In this document: positions 42,033 to 50,929 of the stretch, one piece after another
Layout: every line of letters starts with the position of its first letter
Position numbering within the stretch: the first letter of the stretch is position 1
Origin: Olsenella sp. KH3B4
Lineage (GTDB): Bacteria; Actinomycetota; Coriobacteriia; Coriobacteriales; Atopobiaceae
Assembly (NCBI GenBank): GCA_900111695.1
Contig: FOHD01000004.1
Location: 124,001-188,000, forward strand
DNA length: 64,000 nt
Direction: 5' to 3'
Translations under genes and position numbers: made by a program
Notes under the pieces: model-generated
What the model was told of the DNA's origin: nothing
Seen by the model: the letters and a program-made list of their open reading frames with translations, nothing else
Databases searched by the model: none

Positions 42033-43112
42033 ATGGCGGCAAACAGCAAGGCGCCCGCTGCCGGCAAGGGGGCAGCTTCCAAGAAGAATGGCCTGTCGTT
42101 CTTCAAGCGCGGTCAGGCAAGCTGGAACATCATGCTTGTGGCGCTCATCCTACTTGAGTTTGTCATCTTTGGTGCGGCTAACCCCAAGTTCCTCAAGCCG
42201 CAACTGCTTCTCACCAGCATTGACGACTCCATGTCGGTCATGATCATCTCGCTCTTTGTGACCTTCGTCATGATTACTGGCGGCATTGACATCCAGGTGG
42301 CCTCGCTTGTTGGCCTCACCTCGATCATCATTGGCGTTACCTGGCAGGACTTTGGTTTCTCGATTCTCCAGTCGTGCCTGCTGGCAATCATCGTTGCGGC
42401 CGCCTGCGGCGCTCTTTCCGGCTTCTTTATCGCCTACTGCGGCGTCCAGGCGATGGTTGTCACCTTGGGTGGAAGCTTCCTTTATTCGGGCATCGCCCTT
42501 CTCGTCTCCACGCTCTCAAGTACGGCAAGCTACCAGGGCATCGGCAACTTCCCCGATGAATTCAAGGTGATAGGGCAGTACAAGATCGGTGGCGTTCTCC
42601 CGCTCCAGATTGTGATTTACGCCGTGCTGCTTGTCATCGCGTTCATCCTGCTCCACAAGACCAAGTACGGTCGCAAGATTTTCCTGTGCGGTGTCAACCC
42701 CAGTGCTGCCGAGTTCTCTGGCATTAACTCTCGTCGCGTGATCATGTCCACCTACATTCTGAGCGGCATCGCGGCTGCCATCGCCGGGATCATCCTCACG
42801 TCTTACCTCGGCACCGCGAAGTCCGACCTCGGAAGTGACCTCACGATGGACATCGTCACCGCGGTCGTCCTCGGCGGCACCCTCTCCACAGGTGGCAAGG
42901 GCTCGGTCTTTGGCACCGCGCTCTCCTCGCTCGTCATTGCCCTGCTCAGGTTTGGCCTGCCGCTCTGCTTCAAGATTGGTACGCAGTACCTGGATATTCC
43001 CGTAGGCATTCTCCTTGTTGCCATTATCGTGGGCCGTTCAGTCGCAAGTCACCAGAGCGTGGGAACAACGCTCAAGTCTCTTTTCCTCAGGAAGGACGTC
43101 CAGAAGGCGTAG
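42033..43112 (+). CDS. lsrD: AI-2 ABC importer, permease LsrD
   Basis: A 359-residue permease, paralogue of the preceding one. It has ITGGIDIQVASLVGL, HKTKYGRKIFLCGVNPSAAEFSGI and a glycine-rich end of the family fold. A 28-residue Ala/Lys-rich N-terminal tail precedes the first helix. The ATG at 42033 lies next to a GTG at 42030; AAGGGAGG sits within the end of lsrC. It forms the importer pore with LsrC. Confidence 0.88.
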   Translation: MAANSKAPAAGKGAASKKNGLSFFKRGQASWNIMLVALILLEFVIFGAANPKFLKPQLLLTSIDDSMSVMIISLFVTFVMITGGIDIQVASLVGLTSIIIGVTWQDFGFSILQSCLLAIIVAAACGALSGFFIAYCGVQAMVVTLGGSFLYSGIALLVSTLSSTASYQGIGNFPDEFKVIGQYKIGGVLPLQIVIYAVLLVIAFILLHKTKYGRKIFLCGVNPSAAEFSGINSRRVIMSTYILSGIAAAIAGIILTSYLGTAKSDLGSDLTMDIVTAVVLGGTLSTGGKGSVFGTALSSLVIALLRFGLPLCFKIGTQYLDIPVGILLVAIIVGRSVASHQSVGTTLKSLFLRKDVQKA

Positions 43113-43183
43113 CGCGGTACGCATGAAGGACGTGAAATAGGCGGGACAAAAAGTCCCTAGGCATGGGAAGGTGGAGGTTAGCA

Positions 43184-44329
43184 ATGTCACAGCTCTCTCG
43201 TAGGAACTTCTGCAGGCTCATGGGTGTTTCCGTGGCCACGGTCGGGCTTGGTCTCGTTGGCTGCGGCGGGTCCAGCTCGTCCGATTCCGGATCTTCTGAC
43301 TCCTCGTCTGCAGGTTCCAGCTCTTCGGCCGGCGGAGACGTCTCCGGCAAGACCGTCGCGTTCATCCCCAAGGTGACAGGCAACGCGTTCTTCGAGTCCG
43401 CCAACAACGGCGCTCAGGAGCACGCCAAGAAGTGGGGCTTCACGGTGGACTACGTTGGAGACTCCACGGCTTCCGTCTCTGCCCAGGTCTCCGTCATCAA
43501 CCAGGAGGTCGCTGCTGGCGTGGATGCCCTCTGCATCTCCACTGTTGATGCTGGCGGCGTCTCTGACGCCCTCAAGAAGGCAGCCGACTCGGGCGTTGTG
43601 GTTTGCACGTGGGACTCCGACGCCAACCCCGAGGACCGCGCCCTCATGGTCTCCCAGGGCACGCCTGACATCCTGGGCAAGATGCTCGTTGACATGGGTG
43701 TCGATGGCCTCAAGCAGCGCGGCAAGGACCCGGACAAGGACGCCATCACCTACTGCTGGCACTACTCGCAGGCAACTGTTACCGACCAGAACTCCTGGCA
43801 TGAAGCAGCAGAGAAGTACATTTCTGAGAACTACCCGACGTGGCAGAACGTTCACCCCGATAACTACTACTCCGAGCAGGATGCCGAGAAGGCCATCACT
43901 ATTGGCGAGGCCGTCCTTGATGCGTATCCCGACATCGACCTCATCATTTGCAATGACTCCACGGCGCTGCCCGGCCAGCTCCAGGCAGCCGAGAACAAGG
44001 GCTATAACGAGGACAAGATCACCATCACCGGCTTCGCGTCGCCCAACTCGGTCAAGCAGTACTGCTCCAACGGCACCATCTACAACTGGGGCCTCTGGGA
44101 CTGCGGCGTGCAGGGTGCCATGGGCTGCTATGCCGCCGCGTACCTGGCTGCCGGCAACACGGTCAAGGTTGGCGACAAGATTGACATCCCCGACATTGGC
44201 GAGTGCGAGGTCATGGCCAACGACAGCATCGCCGAGGGCGCTACGACTAAGGATGAGAACAACGGCGTCATCCTGCTTCCCGAGCGCCTCGTCTTCACCA
44301 AGGACAACATGAACGATTATGACTTCTAG
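43184..44329 (+). CDS. lsrB: AI-2-binding lipoprotein LsrB
   Basis: A 381-residue substrate-binding lipoprotein. The signal has a Tat-like SRRNFCR (5-11) and lipobox LVGC with C27, then a Ser/Gly linker. The mature part matches LsrB: VAFIPKVTGNAFF, TWDSDANPEDR, TVTDQNSW and the end GVILLPERLVFTKDNM-DYDF. Of the six AI-2 contact residues I recall for Salmonella LsrB, five are kept (K63, D144, D201, Q202, P263 for K35, D116, D166, Q167, P220), while A222 is replaced by Q265. ATG 43184 follows GGAGG. A strong hairpin follows the gene. Confidence 0.92.
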   Translation: MSQLSRRNFCRLMGVSVATVGLGLVGCGGSSSSDSGSSDSSSAGSSSSAGGDVSGKTVAFIPKVTGNAFFESANNGAQEHAKKWGFTVDYVGDSTASVSAQVSVINQEVAAGVDALCISTVDAGGVSDALKKAADSGVVVCTWDSDANPEDRALMVSQGTPDILGKMLVDMGVDGLKQRGKDPDKDAITYCWHYSQATVTDQNSWHEAAEKYISENYPTWQNVHPDNYYSEQDAEKAITIGEAVLDAYPDIDLIICNDSTALPGQLQAAENKGYNEDKITITGFASPNSVKQYCSNGTIYNWGLWDCGVQGAMGCYAAAYLAAGNTVKVGDKIDIPDIGECEVMANDSIAEGATTKDENNGVILLPERLVFTKDNMNDYDF

Positions 44330-44354
44330 TCAATAGGGTCCTCCCTTCCCCCAA

Positions 44355-44381
44355 GGGCCGTCGGCCTTGTGCCGACGGCCC
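44355..44381 (+). other. Strong intercistronic hairpin after lsrB
   Basis: GGGCCGTCGGC (44355-44365) pairs perfectly with GCCGACGGCCC (44371-44381) around a five-base loop. No T run follows, so it is more likely to protect the upstream lsrB message or reduce read-through than to end transcription fully. Confidence 0.7.
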
Positions 44382-44440
44382 CGGTTTGGCAGAGGGGACT
44401 TCTAGACATATTGTTTGCGCGTCATAGATTGGAGAACTAC

Positions 44441-45322
44441 ATGGCCGAAAACGTCGACAAGGTTGAGAAGAACTTCCACTTGGACAAGCCGTTTGCCAAC
44501 AACAAGGGTTTCTACCTCAAGGGCGCCAACGATCTTGACTGGGGCATGAAGAAGCACCTTGCCAACATCTTTGACCCCAAGAGCGGCAACACCGTCATGT
44601 TCGCCTTCGATCACGGCTATTTCATGGGGCCCGCTACTGGTCTGGAGCGACTCGACCTGCTTTTGCCTGAGCTTGCGCCCTACATGGACTGCATGATGGG
44701 TACACGCGGTATCATCCGCACCTGCCTGCCTCCTGAGGCAGTTGCCAACAAGGGCATTGCCCTTCGCGTCTCCGCTGGCTCCTCCATGGTCCAGGACGAC
44801 CTCTCCCACGAGGTCGTGAATGTTGACATCGATGATGCCATCCGCATGAACGCCGACTGCATGGCCGTTCAGGTCTTCATTGGTGCCGATGGGCAGCTTG
44901 AGAGCCTCGACAACGTTAACCAGGTCATCAACGCTGGCCTGGCCTATGACATTCCTACGATGGGCGTCACCGCTGTGGGCAAGGACATGGAGCGTACGAG
45001 CCGCTACTTCGAGCTTGCGACCAGGATCATCGCTGAGATGGGCGTTCAGATTGTGAAGACCTATCAGTGCGACGAGTTCGAGAAGGTCGTCGCGGGTTGC
45101 CCCGTGCCTATCGTGGTTGCTGGTGGCAAGAAGCTCGCCGAGCCCGATGCCCTCGCACTCGCGTACGACGTGATGCGCAAGGGTGCCCACGGTGTCGATA
45201 TGGGCCGCAACATCTTCCAGAGCCCGCACCCCATCGAGATGGCGAAAGCTATTCGCATGATCGTCCACGAGGGAGCCACCGACAAGGAAGCTTGGGAGTT
45301 CTATCAGGACGCCATCCACTAG
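44441..45322 (+). CDS. lsrF: LsrF, phospho-AI-2 thiolase (class I aldolase fold)
   Basis: A 293-residue aldolase-fold enzyme matching LsrF: LDWGMKKHLANIFDPKSGNT, FAFDHGYFMGPATGLER, IRTCLPPEA, and QIVKTYQC followed by VAGCPVPIVVAGGKKL. K206 in IVKTY corresponds to the Schiff-base Lys of enteric LsrF. LsrF transfers an acetyl unit from the phospho-AI-2 isomer to coenzyme A, ending signal breakdown. ATG 44441 follows TTGGAGAA. It is the last gene of lsrACDBF, separated from lsrB by a hairpin. The substrate made upstream requires an isomerase, usually LsrG, not seen here. Confidence 0.93.
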   Translation: MAENVDKVEKNFHLDKPFANNKGFYLKGANDLDWGMKKHLANIFDPKSGNTVMFAFDHGYFMGPATGLERLDLLLPELAPYMDCMMGTRGIIRTCLPPEAVANKGIALRVSAGSSMVQDDLSHEVVNVDIDDAIRMNADCMAVQVFIGADGQLESLDNVNQVINAGLAYDIPTMGVTAVGKDMERTSRYFELATRIIAEMGVQIVKTYQCDEFEKVVAGCPVPIVVAGGKKLAEPDALALAYDVMRKGAHGVDMGRNIFQSPHPIEMAKAIRMIVHEGATDKEAWEFYQDAIH

Positions 45323-45343
45323 GAGTGGCGGCTCGGCAGGCTG

Positions 45344-46139
45344 TTGTCTCGTGCGCCCTCCAGAAGGGGAGAGTCGCATTGTTTGGCTGAGCTACTAACT
45401 CAACCAAACGGTTGGTTCCAATCCCAAAAGTATCGAGGCCAGAGGATGCCATCCCCTGGCCTCGATTGCTGTTCTTCGGCTGCTGCCCGCTGCAGCCAGA
45501 AGAACGAGTTCAGTGAAGAGGCGCTGGCCACCAAGTTTCGGTTCGTCAATCTGGCTGCCTGCCTGGTGCTGATGGTCCCTACCGGCGTGCTGCAGACATC
45601 CACCTGCAGAAACGTTGTGGACGTTGCAGGAGCTGGCGGCGGGCTGCTGGGGATAATCCCGCTGGTGCTTTTGTACGTGCTGTTCCTGCGGGGGATTCGT
45701 TACGCGATTCGGCTGGCCTCCCCGACGAGGCTGGTCGAGTCTATCGCAAAGAGCATTCTGTCGGCATTCCAGTAGAACGGCACCATCCGTTCGGAGAACG
45801 CTCGCGTTGAGGTCAGCGGAACTGCGGATGGATTGCGAATTACCTGCACGTTGCGGGGGGCGCTCTGGGAGAAGCAGCTCTTTGCGGAAGCCATGAGGGA
45901 ACTGCTGGCTTCCATGAACAACCCGCGCTATGTTGTCGTGAGACGGGTGCTTCGTGTGCCGCAATACTCTCTCAGCATGGCATGCCCCTCTCTGCCGGGG
46001 AACAACAAGCAAAACGCAGAGAGGTTTCAAAAGGAGTTGGCGCGGCAGTTGGGGGACATGTTGGTTGTGTACACAAGAAACGATGTTGGGCACGCCGTGT
46101 ATAAGAAGTGCGTCAAGCGGAGTTCCTCATCTTTGAAGC
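45344..46139 (+). pseudogene. Decayed gene with in-frame stop, perhaps a helicase C-terminal region
   Basis: Two open stretches in the same frame are separated only by a TAG at 45773-45775. The sequence before (RLVESIAKSILSAFQ) and after (NGTIRSENARVEVSG, then LRITCTLRGALWEKQLF) reads as one protein, so a nonsense change in a formerly longer gene is the simplest view. The last part (NPRYVVVRR, then VVYTRNDVGHAVYKKCVKR) recalls the C-terminal region of large DEAD/DEAH helicases in Actinobacteria, but I am not sure. The first part contains two hydrophobic segments. No start or ribosome-binding site is evident. Beyond about 46139 the frame loses coherence. Confidence 0.5.
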
Positions 46140-46333
46140 CAACACCGCCGGATCCATTGTCCGCAAAGAGGCGTATTAGGCAAGGGCAGCCCGGCTTTCC
46201 CTCGTGGCCATTGATGGAGCTCTGTTTTCTGGTTTGCATGCATGGGTTGCGAAAACTCATGCGGAGTTGGCCTGCAAACGGTGGACTCACGACGGCTTTC
46301 CCGTTTCTTTTCAGTCCGAGAGTAGGGTTCTGC

Positions 46334-46479
46334 CCAAAATTTGCGGTTGACGGCCTTTTTCGGGGATTCCGCTTAGTATCACCTAGCGGGTGCCATTTCG
46401 CTACCTGCGGCTCCGCAAAAAGTTAGTGTTTTCGTACTCGTCGATTCGCCCAAAATGGGCCGTCAACCGCAAATTTTGG
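46334..46479. mobile_element. MITE-like element with 22-bp perfect terminal inverted repeats
   Basis: The left end 46334-46355 begins CCAAAATTTGCGGTTGACGG and the right end 46458-46479 is its exact 22-base reverse complement. Weaker symmetry continues inward (TTT-GGG), giving imperfect ends of nearly 40 bases. The 146-bp unit encodes no protein. Its size and terminal repeats resemble a non-autonomous transposable element. No clear target-site duplication is seen, and no transposase is in the window. Confidence 0.6.
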
Positions 46480-46590
46480 ACACCGGCCCGTGCTGACCCC
46501 CGGATGGCCCGCGCCGACCTCCGGAGAACCTCTGCGGCCGCCTTGGCCCCGCTCTCGTGGGGTAGGTCGCATGTGCGCATCGCCCTGCGC

Positions 46591-46596
46591 TATAAT
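46591..46596 (+). promoter_or_regulatory. -10 element of the yloU-fakA operon
   Basis: A perfect TATAAT hexamer 60 bases before the yloU-like start. The -35 region is weak (TCGCAT with an 18-base spacer). Confidence 0.55.
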
Positions 46597-46656
46597 CACT
46601 AGGACTTATGTCGTTTCTACCGTCCTCGTTTTGCGAGGGCTTTGAGAGGAGACCCC

Positions 46657-47007
46657 ATGGCCGGTGTCGTTCCGGGAACGCTCAAGGTGTCTAACGACTG
46701 CATTGCAGACCTGGCCGGCTATGCCGCGCTGGAGTGCTATGGCGTCGTTGGCATGGCGGTCATCGACGAGCAGGGCGGCGTTGCGCAGCTCCTGCCCACC
46801 AACCGCCTTCGCCGCGGCATTGACGTCGACGTCACCTCGGATGGGCACCTCTCCGTCGACCTTCACGTCATCGTTGAGCAGGGCGTCAACATGGCATCCG
46901 TCGTGAACAACCTCACCAGCTCGGTCAAGTTCATCTTGAAGCAAATCGCCGAGCTCGAGGACGTCAAGGTCACTGTCCACATCGAGGGCCTCCGCTCCAA
47001 TCGCTAG
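46657..47007 (+). CDS. Asp23/Gls24-family protein (YloU-like)
   Basis: A 116-residue member of the Asp23/Gls24 envelope stress family: VSNDCIADLAGYAALECYGVVGM near the start, a beta-rich middle and VKVTVHIEGLR at the end. In Gram-positive bacteria this small protein is encoded just before the DAK2/FakA gene, as here, and is thought to support it. ATG 46657 has GAGAGGAGA upstream; an ATG five codons earlier is less well placed. Confidence 0.88.
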   Translation: MAGVVPGTLKVSNDCIADLAGYAALECYGVVGMAVIDEQGGVAQLLPTNRLRRGIDVDVTSDGHLSVDLHVIVEQGVNMASVVNNLTSSVKFILKQIAELEDVKVTVHIEGLRSNR

Positions 47008-47041
47008 GCCGCCGCAGAGAAAGAACAGAGGTCCAAATAAG

Positions 47042-48712
47042 ATGATCGCGTCAGTCATCCGCACGTGCTTCCCCGTGGCGGCAAACGTCGTTGCCGAGCG
47101 AGCCGAGGAAATCAACAAGCTCAACGTCTTCCCCGTTCCCGACGGCGACACCGGCACCAACATGTCGCTTACCCTGGGAACCGTCGTCAAGGAGGTGGAG
47201 GCGCTCCCACAGGACGCCACCATCGAGGACATTGCCAAGGCAATTACCCACGGCTCGCTCATGGGCGCGCGCGGCAACTCCGGCGTCATCACCTCGCAGA
47301 TTCTGCGCGGCCTTGCCGAGGGGCTCTGCGACGCCAAGGACCAGGACAACCCCACGGCCCCCGACATCGCACACGCCTTCCGCCGCTCGGTGAAGGTCGC
47401 CTTCAAGGCAGTTCGCAAGCCTGTCGAGGGCACCATCCTCACCGTCCTGCGCGACATGTCCACCCGCGCCGACCAGCTCGAGAAGACCCACATCTCTGCC
47501 ACCGAGATGCTCGATGCGCTTGTCATCGAGGCCTACGAGTCCGTTGCGCGCACGCCCGAGCTCCTCCCGGTCCTCAAGGAGAACGGCGTAGTCGACTCCG
47601 GCGCCTTTGGCTTCGCCACCTTCTTCGAGGCCTTCGTGAACGCCGTCGAGGGCAAGGCCGGCGAGGTCTCCGACTTCAAGACCACCGTCGACTCCGCAGA
47701 CGCCAAGGCAGCCGTCTCCTCCAAGGTTGCCATCGAGCTCAACGACGACTGGGAGGGCTCGCAGTACCGCTACTGCAACGAGTTCCTCTTCCACGCCAAC
47801 GACGAGTCCTTCGACCGCGACGCCGCGCTTGCGTTTCTCGCCACGATGGGCGACTGCGAGCTGCTCGTGGGCGAGTACCCGGACTTCAAGGTGCACGTGC
47901 ACTCCAACACGCCCGACAAGGTCCTTGCCTATATGCTCGAGCGCGGCCAGATCTTCGAGGTCTTCATCCACAACATGGACCTCGAGGCCCACGAGCGCAC
48001 GGCAAAGATCGCTGCCGACAAGGCCGCCGAGGAGAAGGCCCCCAAGAAGCCGCTGGGCTTTGTTGCCGTTGCGGCAGGCTCTGGCGAGGCGTCGATCCTC
48101 ACCTCGCTCGGTGTTGACGTTGTCGTCTCTGGCGGCCAGACCATGAACCCCTCCACGGCAGACATCCTCGCTGCCGTCGAGAAGACCAATGCCGAGAACG
48201 TCATCGTGCTTCCCGACAACGGCAACATTCGCATGGCCGCCGAGGCGGCAGCCTCTGCCTGCGAGGACGCGCACGTTGCCGTGGTCCCCACCAAGACCGT
48301 CCCTCAGGCCTTCTCGGCAATGTTTGCGGCGGACCCCGAAGGCACCCTCGAGGACAACGTCGATGCCATGACCGAGGCCGTCTCTGAGGTCCGCGGCGGC
48401 GAGGTCACGCGCGCCGTGCGTGACTCCCAGGCCGCCGATGGCTCGCCCATCCACGCCGGCGATGTCATGGGCATCGAGGACGGCGCCATCACGGTTGTGG
48501 GCTCCTCGGTCAAGGATGTCACGGTCGAGCTCATTCGCCGCATGCAGGAGGCCGAGGAGGGCGACACCCTCACCATCCTGGCTGGCAAGGACCTCGACGA
48601 TGCCTCTTTCCAGGAGATTCTCGATGCCATCGCCGCCGCCGAGCCCTCGCTCGAGCTTGACTCTCACCGCGGGGAGCAGCCGCTCTATCCCGTCGTCTTC
48701 TCCATCGAGTAG
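47042..48712 (+). CDS. fakA: DAK2-domain fatty acid kinase subunit FakA/YloV
   Basis: A 556-residue two-domain protein. Residues 5-200 are a DhaL-type ATP-binding domain with NVFPVPDGDTGTNMSLTL (metal-binding Asp34, Asp36), HGSLMGARGNSGVI and a characteristic helical bundle. Residues about 260-556 are the YloV C-terminal region. With a FakB lipid-binding partner (not in this window) it phosphorylates fatty acids so that PlsX/PlsY can use them. plsX lies 5 kb downstream. It begins 34 bases after yloU and precedes recG. Confidence 0.92.
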   Translation: MIASVIRTCFPVAANVVAERAEEINKLNVFPVPDGDTGTNMSLTLGTVVKEVEALPQDATIEDIAKAITHGSLMGARGNSGVITSQILRGLAEGLCDAKDQDNPTAPDIAHAFRRSVKVAFKAVRKPVEGTILTVLRDMSTRADQLEKTHISATEMLDALVIEAYESVARTPELLPVLKENGVVDSGAFGFATFFEAFVNAVEGKAGEVSDFKTTVDSADAKAAVSSKVAIELNDDWEGSQYRYCNEFLFHANDESFDRDAALAFLATMGDCELLVGEYPDFKVHVHSNTPDKVLAYMLERGQIFEVFIHNMDLEAHERTAKIAADKAAEEKAPKKPLGFVAVAAGSGEASILTSLGVDVVVSGGQTMNPSTADILAAVEKTNAENVIVLPDNGNIRMAAEAAASACEDAHVAVVPTKTVPQAFSAMFAADPEGTLEDNVDAMTEAVSEVRGGEVTRAVRDSQAADGSPIHAGDVMGIEDGAITVVGSSVKDVTVELIRRMQEAEEGDTLTILAGKDLDDASFQEILDAIAAAEPSLELDSHRGEQPLYPVVFSIE

Positions 48713-48718
48713 CCGCCC

Positions 48719-50929
48719 ATGGGTGTCCCGCAGCAGCCGCCCGCGGGCAGTGCCCCGAGTGTCGGGGCTGCTGCGGGACGCATAGACAGGACGCTTGCCC
48801 TCACCGATGGCGTCTCGCGACTTCGCTACGTCTCGTCGCGCGGCGCCTCGTCGCGTCTTGAGGCGCTGGAGCGGCTTGGCATCCATCGTGTGCGTGACCT
48901 CTTCCTCCATGTGCCCCATCGCTATGTGGACTACTCCAACGTGGTGCCCATCAGCCATGCGGATGTGGGCAGCGAGGTCACCGTCGTGGGTACCGTCGAC
49001 AAGGTCGAGCTCAAGCGACCAAGGCCGCGCCTCACGGTGGTGGAGCTCTATGTGGTTGACGCGACGGGCGTCCTCTCTGCGAGCTTCTTTGGCCAACCCT
49101 GGCTCGCCGAGCAGGTCAAACGCGGCGACAAGGTGGCCCTTTCGGGGAAGGTCGAGTTCGCCTACGGCTTCAAGCAGATGCGCGCGCCCTTTCACGAGGT
49201 GCTTGACGCCAATGCCAGCGCCTCCGCCTACCGTCGCGTGCTGCCCGTGCATCCCGTGGGGGAGGGCATCACCACCTCGTGGATGCGACGTATCGTCTCG
49301 TGCGCCCTGGCCGACGTCGGCGACGTTGCGGACTGGCTGCCCGCATCGCTCGTGGCGCGTCATGGGCTCATGACGCTTGGGCGTGCCATCCGCGAGGTCC
49401 ACTTCCCCCAGACCCTTGCCTCCGCCGAGCAGGGCAGAAGGCGCCTTGCCTACGACGAGCTCCTCTGTCTTCAGGTGGCCCTTCTCAGCCGTCAGGCCAT
49501 TGAGCTGGGCGCCATTCGTGCCACCGCGCACACGGTCTTGGGGCCCCACATGGATGCCCTGCTCGCAGCGCTGCCTTTCTCGCTCACGGACGAGCAGCGC
49601 ACCGCCGCCGACCAGATCCTTGCCGACATGGCGGCCCCCCGCGTCATGAACCGTCTGCTCCTGGGCGACGTGGGCACCGGCAAGACGGCAGTTGCCGCCG
49701 TGGCTCTTGCCGCCGTGGCAGACACGGGAACCCAGGCCGCCGTCATGGCCCCCACCTCGGTTCTTGCGCGCCAGTATGCCGAGAAGCTCGGACCCGTCCT
49801 GGATGCGGCCGGCATAACCTGGGCCCTCGTCACGGGCGCCACGCCCGCTGCCGAGCGCGCAGAGACCGCCAGGCGCACGGCCGCAGGCGAGCTCTGCGTG
49901 ACCTTTGGCACCACGGCGCTCCTCTCGGACGATATCGTCTTTTCGCACCTCACCTTTGTGGTCATCGATGAGCAGCACCGCTTTGGCGTGGACCAGCGCG
50001 CGTCGCTACGACGCAAGGGCGCAGGCGCGGACCTTCTCACCATGACCGCGACGCCCATCCCGCGCACCCTGGCACTCTCGATCTACGGAGACGTGTCACT
50101 CTCGTGCATCCGTAAGCGTCCTAGGGCCACGGCCGGCGTCTCCACGCGCGTCATCACGCCGGAGAACCTCGACCTTGCCTACGGATCCATTCGCAATGCC
50201 GTTGCGGCTGGCCACCAGGCCTACGTGATCTGCCCCCTGGTAGACGATGCCGACACCGGCGACGGCCTTGGCACCGACCTCGATGACGTCCCCGAATCGC
50301 AGCGCAGCAGGAGCGCCCACGTGCGCTCGGCGACCTCGACGCTGACGGAGCTCTCCGAGCGCGTCTTTCCGGACTATGCCTGCGCACTTCTCACCGGTCG
50401 CATGTCGGCTGCCGAGAAGGACGCGGTCATGGAGGACTTCCGTGTCGGAAAGGTGAACGTGCTGGTCTCCACCACGGTTGTCGAGGTGGGCGTCGATGTG
50501 CCAAACGCCACGGTGATGCTCGTGCACGACGCCGACCGATTTGGCCTGGCGACCTTGCACCAGCTGCGCGGCCGCGTGGGCCGCGGCGACTGGCCGGGCG
50601 AGGTGTGGCTCTCGTGCGCGGCAAAGCAGGGCACGCCGGCTCGCAAGCGGCTCTCGGCCCTGGAGCATACGACCGATGGCTTTGAGCTGGCGCGGCTCGA
50701 CCTTAAGCTGCGTCGCGAGGGCGAGGTCCTGGGGTATCGCCAGCACGGGGGCATCACGCTGCGGGTGAGTGACCTCTCGGCCGACGAGGACCTTGTGGTG
50801 GCCGCGCACGAAGATGCACAGGAGATCTTCGCCCAGGATCCCTCACTTTCCAGCCCGGCCTTCCGGCCCATGGCACTGGAGGCCAGGGACCGCTTTGGCG
50901 CCTACTTCGAGGAGTTGGACAAGGCATGA
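48719..50929 (+). CDS. recG: ATP-dependent DNA helicase RecG
   Basis: A 736-residue fork-reversal helicase. The N-terminal wedge (OB-fold) domain covers about 60-220. The helicase has Walker A LLGDVGTGKTAVA, the DEAH-type box DEQHRFG, TATPIPRTLALSIYGD, VEVGVDVPNAT and QLRGRVGRG. It starts at ATG 48719, only six bases after fakA, and its stop overlaps rsmD (ATGA). The fakA-recG-rsmD-coaD order is common in Gram-positive bacteria. Confidence 0.96.
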   Translation: MGVPQQPPAGSAPSVGAAAGRIDRTLALTDGVSRLRYVSSRGASSRLEALERLGIHRVRDLFLHVPHRYVDYSNVVPISHADVGSEVTVVGTVDKVELKRPRPRLTVVELYVVDATGVLSASFFGQPWLAEQVKRGDKVALSGKVEFAYGFKQMRAPFHEVLDANASASAYRRVLPVHPVGEGITTSWMRRIVSCALADVGDVADWLPASLVARHGLMTLGRAIREVHFPQTLASAEQGRRRLAYDELLCLQVALLSRQAIELGAIRATAHTVLGPHMDALLAALPFSLTDEQRTAADQILADMAAPRVMNRLLLGDVGTGKTAVAAVALAAVADTGTQAAVMAPTSVLARQYAEKLGPVLDAAGITWALVTGATPAAERAETARRTAAGELCVTFGTTALLSDDIVFSHLTFVVIDEQHRFGVDQRASLRRKGAGADLLTMTATPIPRTLALSIYGDVSLSCIRKRPRATAGVSTRVITPENLDLAYGSIRNAVAAGHQAYVICPLVDDADTGDGLGTDLDDVPESQRSRSAHVRSATSTLTELSERVFPDYACALLTGRMSAAEKDAVMEDFRVGKVNVLVSTTVVEVGVDVPNATVMLVHDADRFGLATLHQLRGRVGRGDWPGEVWLSCAAKQGTPARKRLSALEHTTDGFELARLDLKLRREGEVLGYRQHGGITLRVSDLSADEDLVVAAHEDAQEIFAQDPSLSSPAFRPMALEARDRFGAYFEELDKA

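Noticed and set aside
39398..43112. lsrACD as a ribose or xylose importer
   Set aside because: Family resemblance exists, but LsrB end motifs, LsrF, LsrK and LsrR around it, in the enteric gene order, favour AI-2.
45773..45775. TAG as a recoded (pyrrolysine or read-through) codon
   Set aside because: No pyrrolysine machinery or read-through context is visible and the gene lacks a clear start; nonsense decay is simpler.
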